A stretch of 6,605 bases of DNA. Source: an uncultured Lachnospiraceae bacterium (GTDB lineage: Bacteria > Bacillota > Clostridia > Lachnospirales > Lachnospiraceae). Numbering within the stretch: position 1 is the first letter of the stretch; the number at the start of each line of letters is the position of its first letter. The notes beneath the pieces are model-generated. The model was given only the letters and a program-made list of their open reading frames with translations, did not search any database and was not told the DNA's origin. Positions 1 to 6,124 of this stretch are shown in pieces. The position numbers and the translations under genes are program-made. Location of the stretch: assembly GCA_946611525.1 (NCBI GenBank), contig CAMODS010000074.1:1-6605 (forward strand), in the 5' to 3' direction.

Positions 1-128
1 AATCTCTCGCTGGTGATGACCTCCCGGTAGTCCTTTTCGAAGTCGTCGATGGGGTATTTTTCCCATACCGAAGGGGGCTCCTCACGGGGAGTTAAGGTCT
101 CATGAGATATCAGTCTGTTCCATTCCAT
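1..128 (-). CDS. dgt: dGTP triphosphohydrolase-like protein (HD superfamily), N-terminal fragment
   Basis: This is the first 42 codons of a gene that runs off the left edge. The ATG at 128-126 sits 6 nt after an AAGGAG. The peptide begins MEWNRLISHE and contains YPIDDFEKDYREVITSER at about residues 25-42. This resembles the N-terminus of the dGTPase/dNTP triphosphohydrolase family, where a 'DFEKDYR-I-S--FRRLQDKTQVFPL' stretch precedes the HD metal-binding motifs. Family members hydrolyse dGTP or other dNTPs to the nucleoside plus triphosphate and act on cytosolic dNTP pools. The catalytic His-Asp residues would lie beyond the window, so function rests only on this N-terminal resemblance. The gene is co-directional with smc but separated from it by a repeat array of about 300 bp. 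No obvious promoter is visible, so it may be read through from smc. Substrate specificity cannot be judged. Confidence 0.72.
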   Translation of the reverse strand, partial: MEWNRLISHETLTPREEPPSVWEKYPIDDFEKDYREVITSER

Positions 129-134
129 ACGCTA

Positions 135-140
135 CTCCTT
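135..140 (-). promoter_or_regulatory. Ribosome binding site of the dgt-like gene
   Basis: The minus strand reads AAGGAG, then TAGCGT, then ATG, a spacing of 6 nt. It fixes the start of the partial gene. A second AGGAG (145-149) lies just upstream and directly abuts the outer end of the hairpin repeat array. Confidence 0.7.
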
Positions 141-149
141 AGTTCTCCT

Positions 150-222
150 GTCATCCTGAGCGAGCGCAGCGAGTCGAAGGATCTAATAATTAAAAGAGAT
201 TCTTCGCTTCGCTCAGAATGAC
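150..222. repeat. Hairpin repeat unit 1
   Basis: Left arm 150-183, centre 184-197 (TAATAATTAAAAGA), right arm 198-222. Its outer end touches the leader of the dgt-like gene. Confidence 0.9.
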
Positions 223-234
223 ACACCACACCAT

Positions 235-307
235 GTCATCCTGAGCGAGCGTAGCGAGTCGAAGGATCCTGTTATTAAAAGGGATTCTTCGCTTCGCTCA
301 GAATGAC
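235..307. repeat. Hairpin repeat unit 2
   Basis: Left arm 235-268, centre 269-282 (CTGTTATTAAAAGG), right arm 283-307. It carries the only arm substitution among the three copies: T at 252, where the others have C. Confidence 0.9.
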
Positions 308-319
308 ACACCACACCAT

Positions 320-392
320 GTCATCCTGAGCGAGCGCAGCGAGTCGAAGGATCTCATAATTCAAAGGGATTCTTCGCTTCGCTCAGAATGAC
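320..392. repeat. Hairpin repeat unit 3
   Basis: Left arm 320-353, centre 354-367 (TCATAATTCAAAGG), right arm 368-392. This unit is nearest to smc; its base lies 38 nt downstream of the smc stop codon. Confidence 0.9.
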
Positions 393-420
393 AATTAAAC
401 GCTCAGAATGACAATTAATC
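381..420. repeat. 20-bp tandem duplication at the smc-proximal end of the array
   Basis: Positions 381-400 (GCTCAGAATGACAATTAAAC) are repeated at 401-420 with one change (A to T at the 19th base). The duplicate contains the outer tip of the right arm and the following AATTAA, but no partner left arm, so it is a truncated unit. Confidence 0.85.
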
Positions 421-430
421 GCGCAGGCAG

Positions 431-3400
431 TTATTCATCCAGGTCGTTTTCTATAAGGTTTACCGACACCAGAGTAGACACGCCCTTTTCCTGCATGGTG
501 ATACCGTATAGTCTGTCGGCGGCGGTCATGGTACCGCGTCGGTGGGTAATAACAATAAACTGCGTATTCTTTGTAAGCCGATTTAAGTATTTTGCAAACC
601 TGTCAACATTACTGTCATCCAGCGCAGCCTCGATCTCGTCCAAAAGACAGAAAGGCGAAGGCTTTAGGTTTTGGATAGCAAATAAAAGTGCTATTGCAGT
701 AAGTGACTTTTCTCCACCGGAAAGCTGCATCATGTTCTGAAGCTTTTTGCCCGGGGGCTGTGCAATTATCTTGATGCCGGTCTCAAGGATGTCCTCTCCT
801 TCTACCAGCTCCAGCTCGCCCTTTCCGCCTCCGAAAAGCTCCTTAAAGGCCTTGTCAAACTCACGCTGGATATCCGCAAAGCCCTTGGCAAACTGTTCAC
901 GCATACCGCTGTCCAGCTCGTCTATGATCTCTGAAAGCTTTTGTGATGCCTCCACGATATCGTCGTGCTGTGTCTTTAAAAAGTCGTAGCGCTCTGCCAC
1001 TTCCTTGTATTCCTCGATGGCGTTTACGTTTACATTTCCCATCTTTCTGATGGCATCCCTGATGGCTGATATGGAGCGCTTCATCTCGTCCCGGTTATTG
1101 TAGTCCGGGTTCTTAAGCTCCATGGCTGCATGAAGTGTCAGCTCGTACTCATCCCACATGTAGTTGTTCTGGTAGTCCATGGCGTCCTTGGAACGCTCCT
1201 GCTGTGACTCCAGGCGGTAGATCTCCTTTTCTAAGCCTGTAATAAGCTTTGAGATCTCTTCCTTCTTATCAAAAAAGCCCTTGTGGCGTTCATTCATTTC
1301 CTCACGGCTCTTTTTAGCCTCGGCAAGCTCGTCTTCAAGTTTTTTGAAATTCTCGTCCGCAGAGGAAATGGTCTTTATGATCTCATCAATATGTTCTTTT
1401 TTCTTTTTTGCCTCTTCCTTTGTGTTTTTGGACTCTTCCTCTAAGTTCTTTAAGGAGTTTTCATCCTTTTCGATCTCCGCATTTATACGGGTAAGGTTCT
1501 CATCCACAAAGGTAACCTTTTGTCTGGCATTGGCTTCCTCGATCTGCACCTCTGACATCTGACGGGAAGCCGTCTGTTCCATATATGTCTGCTGGTCCAG
1601 CTTTTCCTGGAAGTCCTCTATCTCCTTTTTAAGGACCTTCTCTCGTTCGTCGGCAGTCTCCATCTGTTCAAGTATCTTTTTCTTTTCGCCGTCGATGTTT
1701 TTAAGCTGTCCCTCTATCTCCTTGCTTTCGTCCTTTAGTGTCTCTGCCGCCCGGGCAGAATCCTTTCGCTCGGAGGAAGCTCGCTCCAAAGAAAGCTTTG
1801 CGGTATTTTCCGCCAATGCCAGCTCGGATGCCCTCTCCCTGATCTCCTTTAGATCATCACGGCAGAGCTCCAATGCTGTCTCGATATCATCCACGTGCTT
1901 CTTTTCATCGTTGTATTTTTTATCCAGCTCATCTATCTCTTTTTGAAGCTGGTCTATCTGGCGGTTTCTGCTAAGGAGGTTCCCTTTGTTTTTAAAGGAA
2001 CCGCCCGCCATGGATCCGCCGGGGCTTAGATACTCGCCCTCCAAAGTCACTATATGAAGTGAATAATGATACTTCCTTGCGATCTTTATGGCATTGTCGA
2101 TGGTGTCACAAAGCACCACCCTGCCCACTAAGTAAGCCACTATACCACGGTACTTTTCATCACAGTCGATGACCTCGTCGCAGAGCCCTATCACACCCTT
2201 TTCCGAGAGGACCTCGGTCTTTTTAAAATTGCCCCTGCCGTCCACTGCAGTCAGAGGTAAAAATGTAGCGCGGCCAAAACGGTTTTCCTTCAGATAGGAG
2301 ATCATCTCCTTGGCCGTCTCTTCATCCTCGGTCACTATGTTTTGGATGTTGCCGCCCAAAGCCGTCTCTATGGCTGTCTCGTATTTTTTCTCAACATGGA
2401 TGAGATCCGCCACCACTCCCAAAAGCCCTGGAGTGTCCTTCTTTTTATCCATCACCTGACGGATGGCGTTGCCGTATCCGTCATAGCGCTCAGCAATGCT
2501 CTTTAACGACTCAAGCCTTGAGGTCTTTTGAGTGATCTCTCCCGAAAGCCTGCTTAAAGCCTGGGTGGCTTCTCTTAGTCTGTTTTGTCTGTCCTCTATC
2601 TCGGAGTTTTTGGCACTCTCCTCCTTTTTAACATTGGTAAGTGCCTCCACAGCTTCGTCATATACCTTTTTGGCTTCGGTCTCTCTGGCAGCAAAGGTAT
2701 CCTCCTCTGTCTTTCTGGCCAGGATCCTCTGGGTGAGCTGGGCCTTTCTGATATTGGTCTGCTCATACATGGTGCTCATGCGCTGCTCTTCAGACTTTAT
2801 ATTGGCCTTTTCATTGAGGAGATCCATGATCTCCTTTTGATTTTTCTCAATACCGGAATTGCAGGTATTGATCTCGTTTTCTATGTTCTGCCAGTAGTCC
2901 TTGGCTTTTTTCAGACGCTCCACTGCCTCGGTGAGCATCTCGTTAAGCTCATTTTTCTCCTTAGAAAAAGCATCCCTTTGCTTTTCATGCTCTTCCTTTT
3001 CAGCCAAAAGCACGCCCTTTCTCATAGCTATGCTCTCGTCTGAGTTCTCTGCAAAATGGATCTGTTCTTCAAGGATCTTTATCTCGTTTTCCAGGTTGCC
3101 CTTTTTAAGGACGGTATCGCTTTGCTTGTCGCGGATGGAGTTTATCTTTTCCTCCATCTCGTGAAGCTCGGCCTCTAAAGCAGCGTATTCCTGTTTTATC
3201 TTTTCATCATCATTTTTAGCCTTATCAAGCTGTTCATGGGAAATGGAAAGATTCTTTTCAATATCGGAAAGCTCACCGGTAAGGCGCTCGATCTCCATCA
3301 AAAACATGTTTACGTCAAGAGTCTTAAGCTCCTCTTTTTTCTGGAGATAATCCTTTGCCACACGTGACTGCTCCTCAAGGGGACCTACACGTGTCTCAAG

Positions 3401-3991
3401 CTCGGAGAGAATGTCATTTACTCTGGTAAGGTTTTCCTGTTCCTGCTCCAGCTTCTTTATAGCTGCAGCCTTTCTCTTTTTAAACTTTACTATACCTACA
3501 GCCTCGTCAAAAAGCTCGCGGCGCTCCTCAGGCTTTCCGGAAAGGATCTTTTCCACCTGGCCCTGACCGATGATGGAATAACCCTCCTTACCGATACCTG
3601 TGTCAAAGAAAAGCTCATTAACATCCTTTAGTCTGCAGGGGGTGCCGTTTAGCAGATACTCGCTCTCGCCCGAGCGGTAAACACGACGTGCCACCGTGAT
3701 CTCCTCGTAGTCGATGGGGAGCAGGTGGTCGGAATTGTCCATGGTGATAGCCACATAGGCAAAGCTTACCGGCTTTCTGTTCTGGGTACCCGCAAAGATG
3801 ACGTCCTGCATGGAGGCACCACGAAGCTGCTTGGCGCTTTGTTCACCAAGCACCCAGCGGACTGCATCTGCCACGTTGCTCTTTCCGGAGCCGTTGGGAC
3901 CCACTATGCCTGTTATGCCGTTGTGAAATTCGAGCACGATCTTGTGTGCAAACGACTTGAAGCCGTGTAGTTCAATACTTTTTAGATACAT
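431..3991 (-). CDS. smc: Chromosome segregation/condensin ATPase Smc
   Basis: Full-length 1186-aa SMC protein, the size usual for Gram-positive Smc. The N-terminal head has Walker A GPNGSGKSN at 31-39 and an R-loop-type Arg57 (QLRGAS). A long charged heptad coiled coil runs from about 165 to 500. The hinge spans about 505-670, from GYGNAIRQVM to the glycine-rich LSPGGSMAGGS at 655-664. The second coiled coil runs to about 1010. The C-terminal head has the ABC signature LSGGEKS at 1090-1096, Walker B LLDE with Asp1118 and catalytic Glu1119, the D-loop ALDD and His1150 in VITHRRGT. It should form homodimers that, with ScpA/ScpB (not in this window), load on origin-proximal DNA and organise and segregate the nucleoid. 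It starts 18 nt after the rnc stop with AAGGAG 5 nt upstream of the ATG, so it is co-transcribed with rnc. No frameshift or missing catalytic residue is seen. Confidence 0.98.
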   Translation of the reverse strand: MYLKSIELHGFKSFAHKIVLEFHNGITGIVGPNGSGKSNVADAVRWVLGEQSAKQLRGASMQDVIFAGTQNRKPVSFAYVAITMDNSDHLLPIDYEEITVARRVYRSGESEYLLNGTPCRLKDVNELFFDTGIGKEGYSIIGQGQVEKILSGKPEERRELFDEAVGIVKFKKRKAAAIKKLEQEQENLTRVNDILSELETRVGPLEEQSRVAKDYLQKKEELKTLDVNMFLMEIERLTGELSDIEKNLSISHEQLDKAKNDDEKIKQEYAALEAELHEMEEKINSIRDKQSDTVLKKGNLENEIKILEEQIHFAENSDESIAMRKGVLLAEKEEHEKQRDAFSKEKNELNEMLTEAVERLKKAKDYWQNIENEINTCNSGIEKNQKEIMDLLNEKANIKSEEQRMSTMYEQTNIRKAQLTQRILARKTEEDTFAARETEAKKVYDEAVEALTNVKKEESAKNSEIEDRQNRLREATQALSRLSGEITQKTSRLESLKSIAERYDGYGNAIRQVMDKKKDTPGLLGVVADLIHVEKKYETAIETALGGNIQNIVTEDEETAKEMISYLKENRFGRATFLPLTAVDGRGNFKKTEVLSEKGVIGLCDEVIDCDEKYRGIVAYLVGRVVLCDTIDNAIKIARKYHYSLHIVTLEGEYLSPGGSMAGGSFKNKGNLLSRNRQIDQLQKEIDELDKKYNDEKKHVDDIETALELCRDDLKEIRERASELALAENTAKLSLERASSERKDSARAAETLKDESKEIEGQLKNIDGEKKKILEQMETADEREKVLKKEIEDFQEKLDQQTYMEQTASRQMSEVQIEEANARQKVTFVDENLTRINAEIEKDENSLKNLEEESKNTKEEAKKKKEHIDEIIKTISSADENFKKLEDELAEAKKSREEMNERHKGFFDKKEEISKLITGLEKEIYRLESQQERSKDAMDYQNNYMWDEYELTLHAAMELKNPDYNNRDEMKRSISAIRDAIRKMGNVNVNAIEEYKEVAERYDFLKTQHDDIVEASQKLSEIIDELDSGMREQFAKGFADIQREFDKAFKELFGGGKGELELVEGEDILETGIKIIAQPPGKKLQNMMQLSGGEKSLTAIALLFAIQNLKPSPFCLLDEIEAALDDSNVDRFAKYLNRLTKNTQFIVITHRRGTMTAADRLYGITMQEKGVSTLVSVNLIENDLDE

Positions 3992-3996
3992 GTAAT

Positions 3997-4002
3997 CTCC
4001 TT
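3997..4002 (-). promoter_or_regulatory. Ribosome binding site of smc
   Basis: AAGGAG on the minus strand lies 5 nt before the ATG at 3991, inside the 18-nt rnc-smc gap. It supports the MYLKSIELHGFKSF start. Confidence 0.8.
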
Positions 4003-4009
4003 TTTGAGA

Positions 4010-4702
4010 TCATATAAGTTTCAGATCCCCCAGGCGGTGCATGGATAAGAGGGCTTCGTATGCCGCTTTTTGCTCGGCAGCTTTTTTGGACCTGCCTACG
4101 CCGCGGCCGAGTACTGTATCGCCACGTCTTACCTCTACGGTAAATTCCTTGGCATGATCGGGTCCGTTTTCCGCCACCACATCATAGGAAAGCTTTTCAC
4201 CTCCCTCTGCCTGCACCACCTCCTGAAGGGTGGTCTTGCTATCGTAAAAGAGCCTCTTGCTCTCTATGTCTGTAAGGATGAATCTCAGGATAAATGCCTT
4301 TGCCGGCTCTATACCACCATCCAAAAAGATGGCACCGATAAGTGCCTCCATGGCATCCGATACAATAGAGTCACGGTTTCTGCCGCCGGTGGCATCCTCG
4401 CCACGGCTCAGATACAGGTATTTCGGAAGCTCTATCTCATCGGTACAACGGGCCAGGGTGGGCTCGCATACCAGTGATGCACGAAGCTTTGACAGATCCC
4501 CCTCGGGAAGATTTGGATAGTTGTGGTACAGGAACTCGCTGGATACCAATTCCAATACCGCATCACCCAAAAACTCCAAACGCTCATTGCTGCCGGACTT
4601 TTGCATACCGTGCTCGTTGGCGTAGCTGGAATGTGTCATGGCGTGCTTTAAAAGCTCTTCATCCCTAAATTCATAACCTATCTTTTTTTGAAGGTCTTTC
4701 AT
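4010..4702 (-). CDS. rnc: Ribonuclease III
   Basis: RNase III cuts double-stranded RNA, including the long stems flanking 16S and 23S rRNA precursors. The 230-aa product has the endonuclease domain at about 1-150 with the signature NERLEFLGDAVLE. The metal ligands Glu40, Glu43, Asp47, Asp116 and Glu119 are present (equivalent to E. coli E38, E41, D45, D114, E117). A C-terminal dsRNA-binding domain spans about 153-222 and ends in GRSKKAAEQKAA. The start is uncertain. I chose ATG 4702 (MKDLQKKIGYEF) because it matches the usual family N-terminus, but its Shine-Dalgarno is poor. A GTG at 4720 would add six residues (start-VCGRK) and has AAGGG 7 nt upstream, lying inside a hairpin. The gene sits between acpP and smc, as in many Firmicutes, and ends 18 nt before smc. 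Confidence 0.96.
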   Translation of the reverse strand: MKDLQKKIGYEFRDEELLKHAMTHSSYANEHGMQKSGSNERLEFLGDAVLELVSSEFLYHNYPNLPEGDLSKLRASLVCEPTLARCTDEIELPKYLYLSRGEDATGGRNRDSIVSDAMEALIGAIFLDGGIEPAKAFILRFILTDIESKRLFYDSKTTLQEVVQAEGGEKLSYDVVAENGPDHAKEFTVEVRRGDTVLGRGVGRSKKAAEQKAAYEALLSMHRLGDLKLI

Positions 4703-4721
4703 CTTTCTACCACATACCACG

Positions 4722-4752
4722 AAAAAACCCTTGTAGTGTATACAAGAGTTTT
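4722..4752 (-). terminator. Hairpin with U-tract between acpP and rnc (weak terminator, attenuator or processing site)
   Basis: On the minus strand AAAACTCTTGTA pairs with TACAAGGGTTTT across the 5-nt loop TACAC, giving a 12-bp stem (4741-4752 with 4724-4735) with one G-U. The stem's 3' side runs into six U's, four of them in the stem. The form is that of a rho-independent terminator, but the stem is A/U-rich, so read-through into rnc-smc is plausible. Its 3' arm carries AAGGG, which could serve the alternative GTG start of rnc, so the hairpin might also mask a ribosome binding site. Confidence 0.5.
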
Positions 4753-4767
4753 CTCAATGTCTGTCAA
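4737..4767 (-). promoter_or_regulatory. Possible promoter for rnc-smc
   Basis: A perfect -35 hexamer TTGACA (4767-4762) lies in the AT-rich acpP-rnc gap. The best -10 options are poor: TGTATA at 17-bp spacing (4744-4739, 3 of 6 consensus bases) or TATACA at 19 bp (4742-4737, 4 of 6). Both overlap the hairpin in this gap. A start about 7 nt further on would give a very short rnc leader. This may be chance in an AT-rich gap. Confidence 0.3.
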
Positions 4768-4783
4768 TTATTAATAAATACTC

Positions 4784-5014
4784 TTAGCCTAATGTCTTTT
4801 TGATAAGGGCAACTGCGTCGCCTACGGTAACGATCTTTTCAGCCTCGTCATTGTCCACCTCGATGTCAAGTTCCTCCTCAACACCCATGATGATCTGAAA
4901 TACATCAAGAGAATCAGCCCCAAGGTCATCAATAAAAGTAGTATCGGGACGGATCTCGTCTGCGTCAACATTCAAAACCTCTGCAATGATCTTTTTAAGT
5001 GTTTCAAATTCCAT
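4784..5014 (-). CDS. acpP: Acyl carrier protein
   Basis: A 76-aa acidic protein of the standard ACP length, carrying the DSLD motif at 34-37. Ser35 is the attachment site for 4'-phosphopantetheine, which is added by an AcpS-type transferase not present here. The four-helix ACP pattern is recognisable: an N-terminal helix with IIAEVLNVD, the loop DTTFIDDLGADSLD, the recognition helix EEELDIEV and a final helix with VGDAVALIKKTL. ACP carries growing acyl chains in type II fatty-acid synthesis and supplies acyl-ACP to PlsX, encoded immediately upstream. The gene follows plsX by 21 nt and has an ideal AAGGAGG 6 nt before the ATG. It is followed by a hairpin and a possible promoter, so its mRNA level may exceed that of rnc-smc. 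Confidence 0.98.
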   Translation of the reverse strand: MEFETLKKIIAEVLNVDADEIRPDTTFIDDLGADSLDVFQIIMGVEEELDIEVDNDEAEKIVTVGDAVALIKKTLG

Positions 5015-5020
5015 TTTTAT

Positions 5021-5027
5021 CCTCCTT
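5021..5027 (-). promoter_or_regulatory. Ribosome binding site of acpP
   Basis: Full AAGGAGG on the minus strand followed by ATAAAA and ATG, a spacing of 6 nt. It is one of the strongest sites in the window, fitting a highly expressed carrier protein. Confidence 0.85.
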
Positions 5028-5035
5028 AAAAAATT

Positions 5036-6052
5036 TTAAGAATCTGCTTCTGACAAACTCTCTTCTATCTTTTTAACTATACCCTGCTGGGAAAATGTCA
5101 CGCACTGTATGATGGCGTTTTTGATCTCCTTGTGGGTAGCATTGCCATGTGCCTTGACCACCAGACCGCGAAGTCCTAAAAGAGGAGCCCCGCCGTACTC
5201 TGTGGCGTCAAATTCCTTCAGTGTCTTTTTAAGAGCCGGAAGAGCCATAGCCGCACCTATCTTTGAAAGCAAAGAGCTCATAAGTCCCTTTTTTATCACA
5301 CTGATAAGCGTACCGGCAAGTCCCTCGTAAAGCTTTAGGATGACATTGCCCACAAAGCCCTCGCAGACCACCACATCCACATCACCGGACGGGATGTCTC
5401 TGGCCTCAACTGAACCAATGAAGTTGATGTCGCTGCACTCCTTTAAAAGGGGGAAAGTCTCCTTTACCAGAGCATTGCCCTTTTCCTCCTCGGCACCGAC
5501 ATTTACGATACCTACAGTGGGATTCTTTTTGCCACACATGTACTCCATATAAATGGAACCCATCCGTGCAAACTGTACCAGATGATCAGCCCTGGCGTCA
5601 ACATTGGCACCACAGTCCAAAACCAGGGTCACGCCCTTTTTAGTGGGTATAAGAGGTGCAAAAGGAGCTCTCTTAACTCCCGGCACACGACCTGCAATAA
5701 GCTGACCGCCTACCAAAAGTGCTCCGGAGTTACCGCAGGATACAAAAGCATCTGCCTCACCCTCATGTACCATCTTCAGTCCCACCACCATGGATGAATC
5801 CTTTTTACGCTTGATGGCATTGACCGGATGCTCTGCTGTCTCTATAACCTCCGAGGTATGTCTGATATCGATCCTATCCCGGGGTGTATCGGGATACTTT
5901 TTAAGCTCGGCCTCTATGGCCGCCTCATCTCCCACCAGGATCACTCTGATATCACTTCTGTCCTTTACTGCAAGCGCTGCTCCGTAAACCATCTCCAAAG
6001 GGGCATTGTCCCCGCCCATGGCATCGAGAGCAACACGTGTAATATCGCTCAT
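5036..6052 (-). CDS. plsX: Phosphate acyltransferase PlsX
   Basis: PlsX converts acyl-ACP plus inorganic phosphate to acyl-phosphate and free ACP; the acyl-phosphate feeds PlsY for the first acylation of glycerol-3-phosphate at the membrane. The 338-aa product has the family hallmarks in order: VALDAMGGDNAP (7-18), the SCGNSGALLVGG segment, LDCGANVDA, VVCEGFVGNVILKLYEGL and EYGGAPLLGLRG near the C-terminus. The start is ATG 6052, preceded by GGAGG at 5 nt. A TTG at 6073 would add seven residues (start-NFTEVD), but it lacks such a site and lies at or just upstream of the start point predicted from the promoter at 6079-6107. The gene heads a unit with acpP, rnc and smc and is separated from rpmF by a strong terminator. 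No anomalies are seen. Confidence 0.97.
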   Translation of the reverse strand: MSDITRVALDAMGGDNAPLEMVYGAALAVKDRSDIRVILVGDEAAIEAELKKYPDTPRDRIDIRHTSEVIETAEHPVNAIKRKKDSSMVVGLKMVHEGEADAFVSCGNSGALLVGGQLIAGRVPGVKRAPFAPLIPTKKGVTLVLDCGANVDARADHLVQFARMGSIYMEYMCGKKNPTVGIVNVGAEEEKGNALVKETFPLLKECSDINFIGSVEARDIPSGDVDVVVCEGFVGNVILKLYEGLAGTLISVIKKGLMSSLLSKIGAAMALPALKKTLKEFDATEYGGAPLLGLRGLVVKAHGNATHKEIKNAIIQCVTFSQQGIVKKIEESLSEADS

Positions 6053-6057
6053 ATCCA

Positions 6058-6062
6058 CCTCC
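6058..6062 (-). promoter_or_regulatory. Ribosome binding site deciding the plsX start
   Basis: Minus-strand GGAGG followed by TGGAT and ATG (5 nt). It favours ATG 6052 over the in-frame TTG at 6073. Confidence 0.8.
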
Positions 6063-6078
6063 GTGAAATTCAAGAGAA

Positions 6079-6107
6079 ATAATACTACATTAGTATAAAT
6101 CGGTCAA
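6079..6107 (-). promoter_or_regulatory. Sigma-A-type promoter of the plsX-acpP-rnc-smc unit
   Basis: On the minus strand the -35 TTGACC (6107-6102, 5 of 6 consensus bases) and the -10 TATTAT (6084-6079, 5 of 6) are separated by exactly 17 bp. The predicted transcription start is near 6072, about 20 nt before the plsX ATG. The position fits, just downstream of the rpmF terminator and within the only gap that could drive plsX. Confidence 0.72.
6082..6096. promoter_or_regulatory. 15-bp dyad overlapping the plsX -10 region (possible operator)
   Basis: ATACTA-N3-TAGTAT is a perfect 6-bp inverted repeat lying between the -35 and -10 boxes and covering part of the -10. A bound repressor there would block the promoter. 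Lipid genes in Firmicutes can be controlled by FapR or FabT, but this dyad matches neither operator as I remember them, so no regulator is assigned. A chance AT-rich palindrome is possible. Confidence 0.33.
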
Positions 6108-6124
6108 CCATAAATATTGATAAG

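Larger units (their letters stand above)
150..420. repeat. Tandem array of three hairpin-forming 73-bp repeats plus a partial copy
   Basis: Three units (150-222, 235-307, 320-392) recur with an exact 85-bp period and are separated by identical 12-bp spacers (ACACCACACCAT at 223-234 and 308-319). Each unit is an imperfect palindrome. On the plus strand a 34-nt left arm begins GTCATCCTGAGCGAGCG and ends CGAAGGATC. A 14-nt A/T-rich centre follows, then a 25-nt right arm that begins GATTCTTCGCTTCGCTC and ends GAATGAC. The outer 14 bp pair fully in RNA (one G-U), and a further 7 of 8 positions pair near the centre. A truncated end copy follows at 401-420. There is no ORF and no transposase. It fills the smc-dgt gap and would be transcribed if smc reads through. 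I have a general memory of GTCATTCTGAGCGAAGCGAAG-type repeats scattered in many bacterial genomes, but could not confirm a named family. Confidence 0.93.

Noticed and set aside
150..222. Intrinsic terminator for smc formed by the repeats
   Set aside because: The stems are strong but no run of U's follows any of them on either strand, so they lack the defining part of a rho-independent terminator.
150..420. CRISPR array
   Set aside because: The 73-bp units are hairpin palindromes with identical 12-bp spacers. CRISPR arrays have short repeats with unique spacers of similar length, and no cas genes are present.
408..740. 110-codon plus-strand frame starting in the repeat array
   Set aside because: It is antisense to the conserved C-terminal ATPase head of Smc, whose reading frame is unambiguous.
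2585..3043. 152-codon open frame on the plus strand inside smc
   Set aside because: It is antisense to the Smc coiled coil, whose Lys/Glu-rich codons give long leucine- and serine-rich open frames on the other strand. I see no ribosome binding site support or recognisable domain.
4070..4477. 135-codon open frame on the plus strand inside rnc
   Set aside because: It is antisense to a clearly intact RNase III gene and has no family resemblance; it is a shadow frame.
5036..6073. TTG 6073 as the plsX start
   Set aside because: It lies at or just upstream of the predicted transcription start and lacks a good ribosome binding site, whereas ATG 6052 has GGAGG at 5 nt and begins at the usual family N-terminus.
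6082..6096. FapR operator in the plsX promoter
   Set aside because: The arms read ATACTA-N3-TAGTAT. The FapR site as I recall it has TTAGTA then TACTAA half-sites in the opposite order and spacing, so I list only an unassigned dyad.
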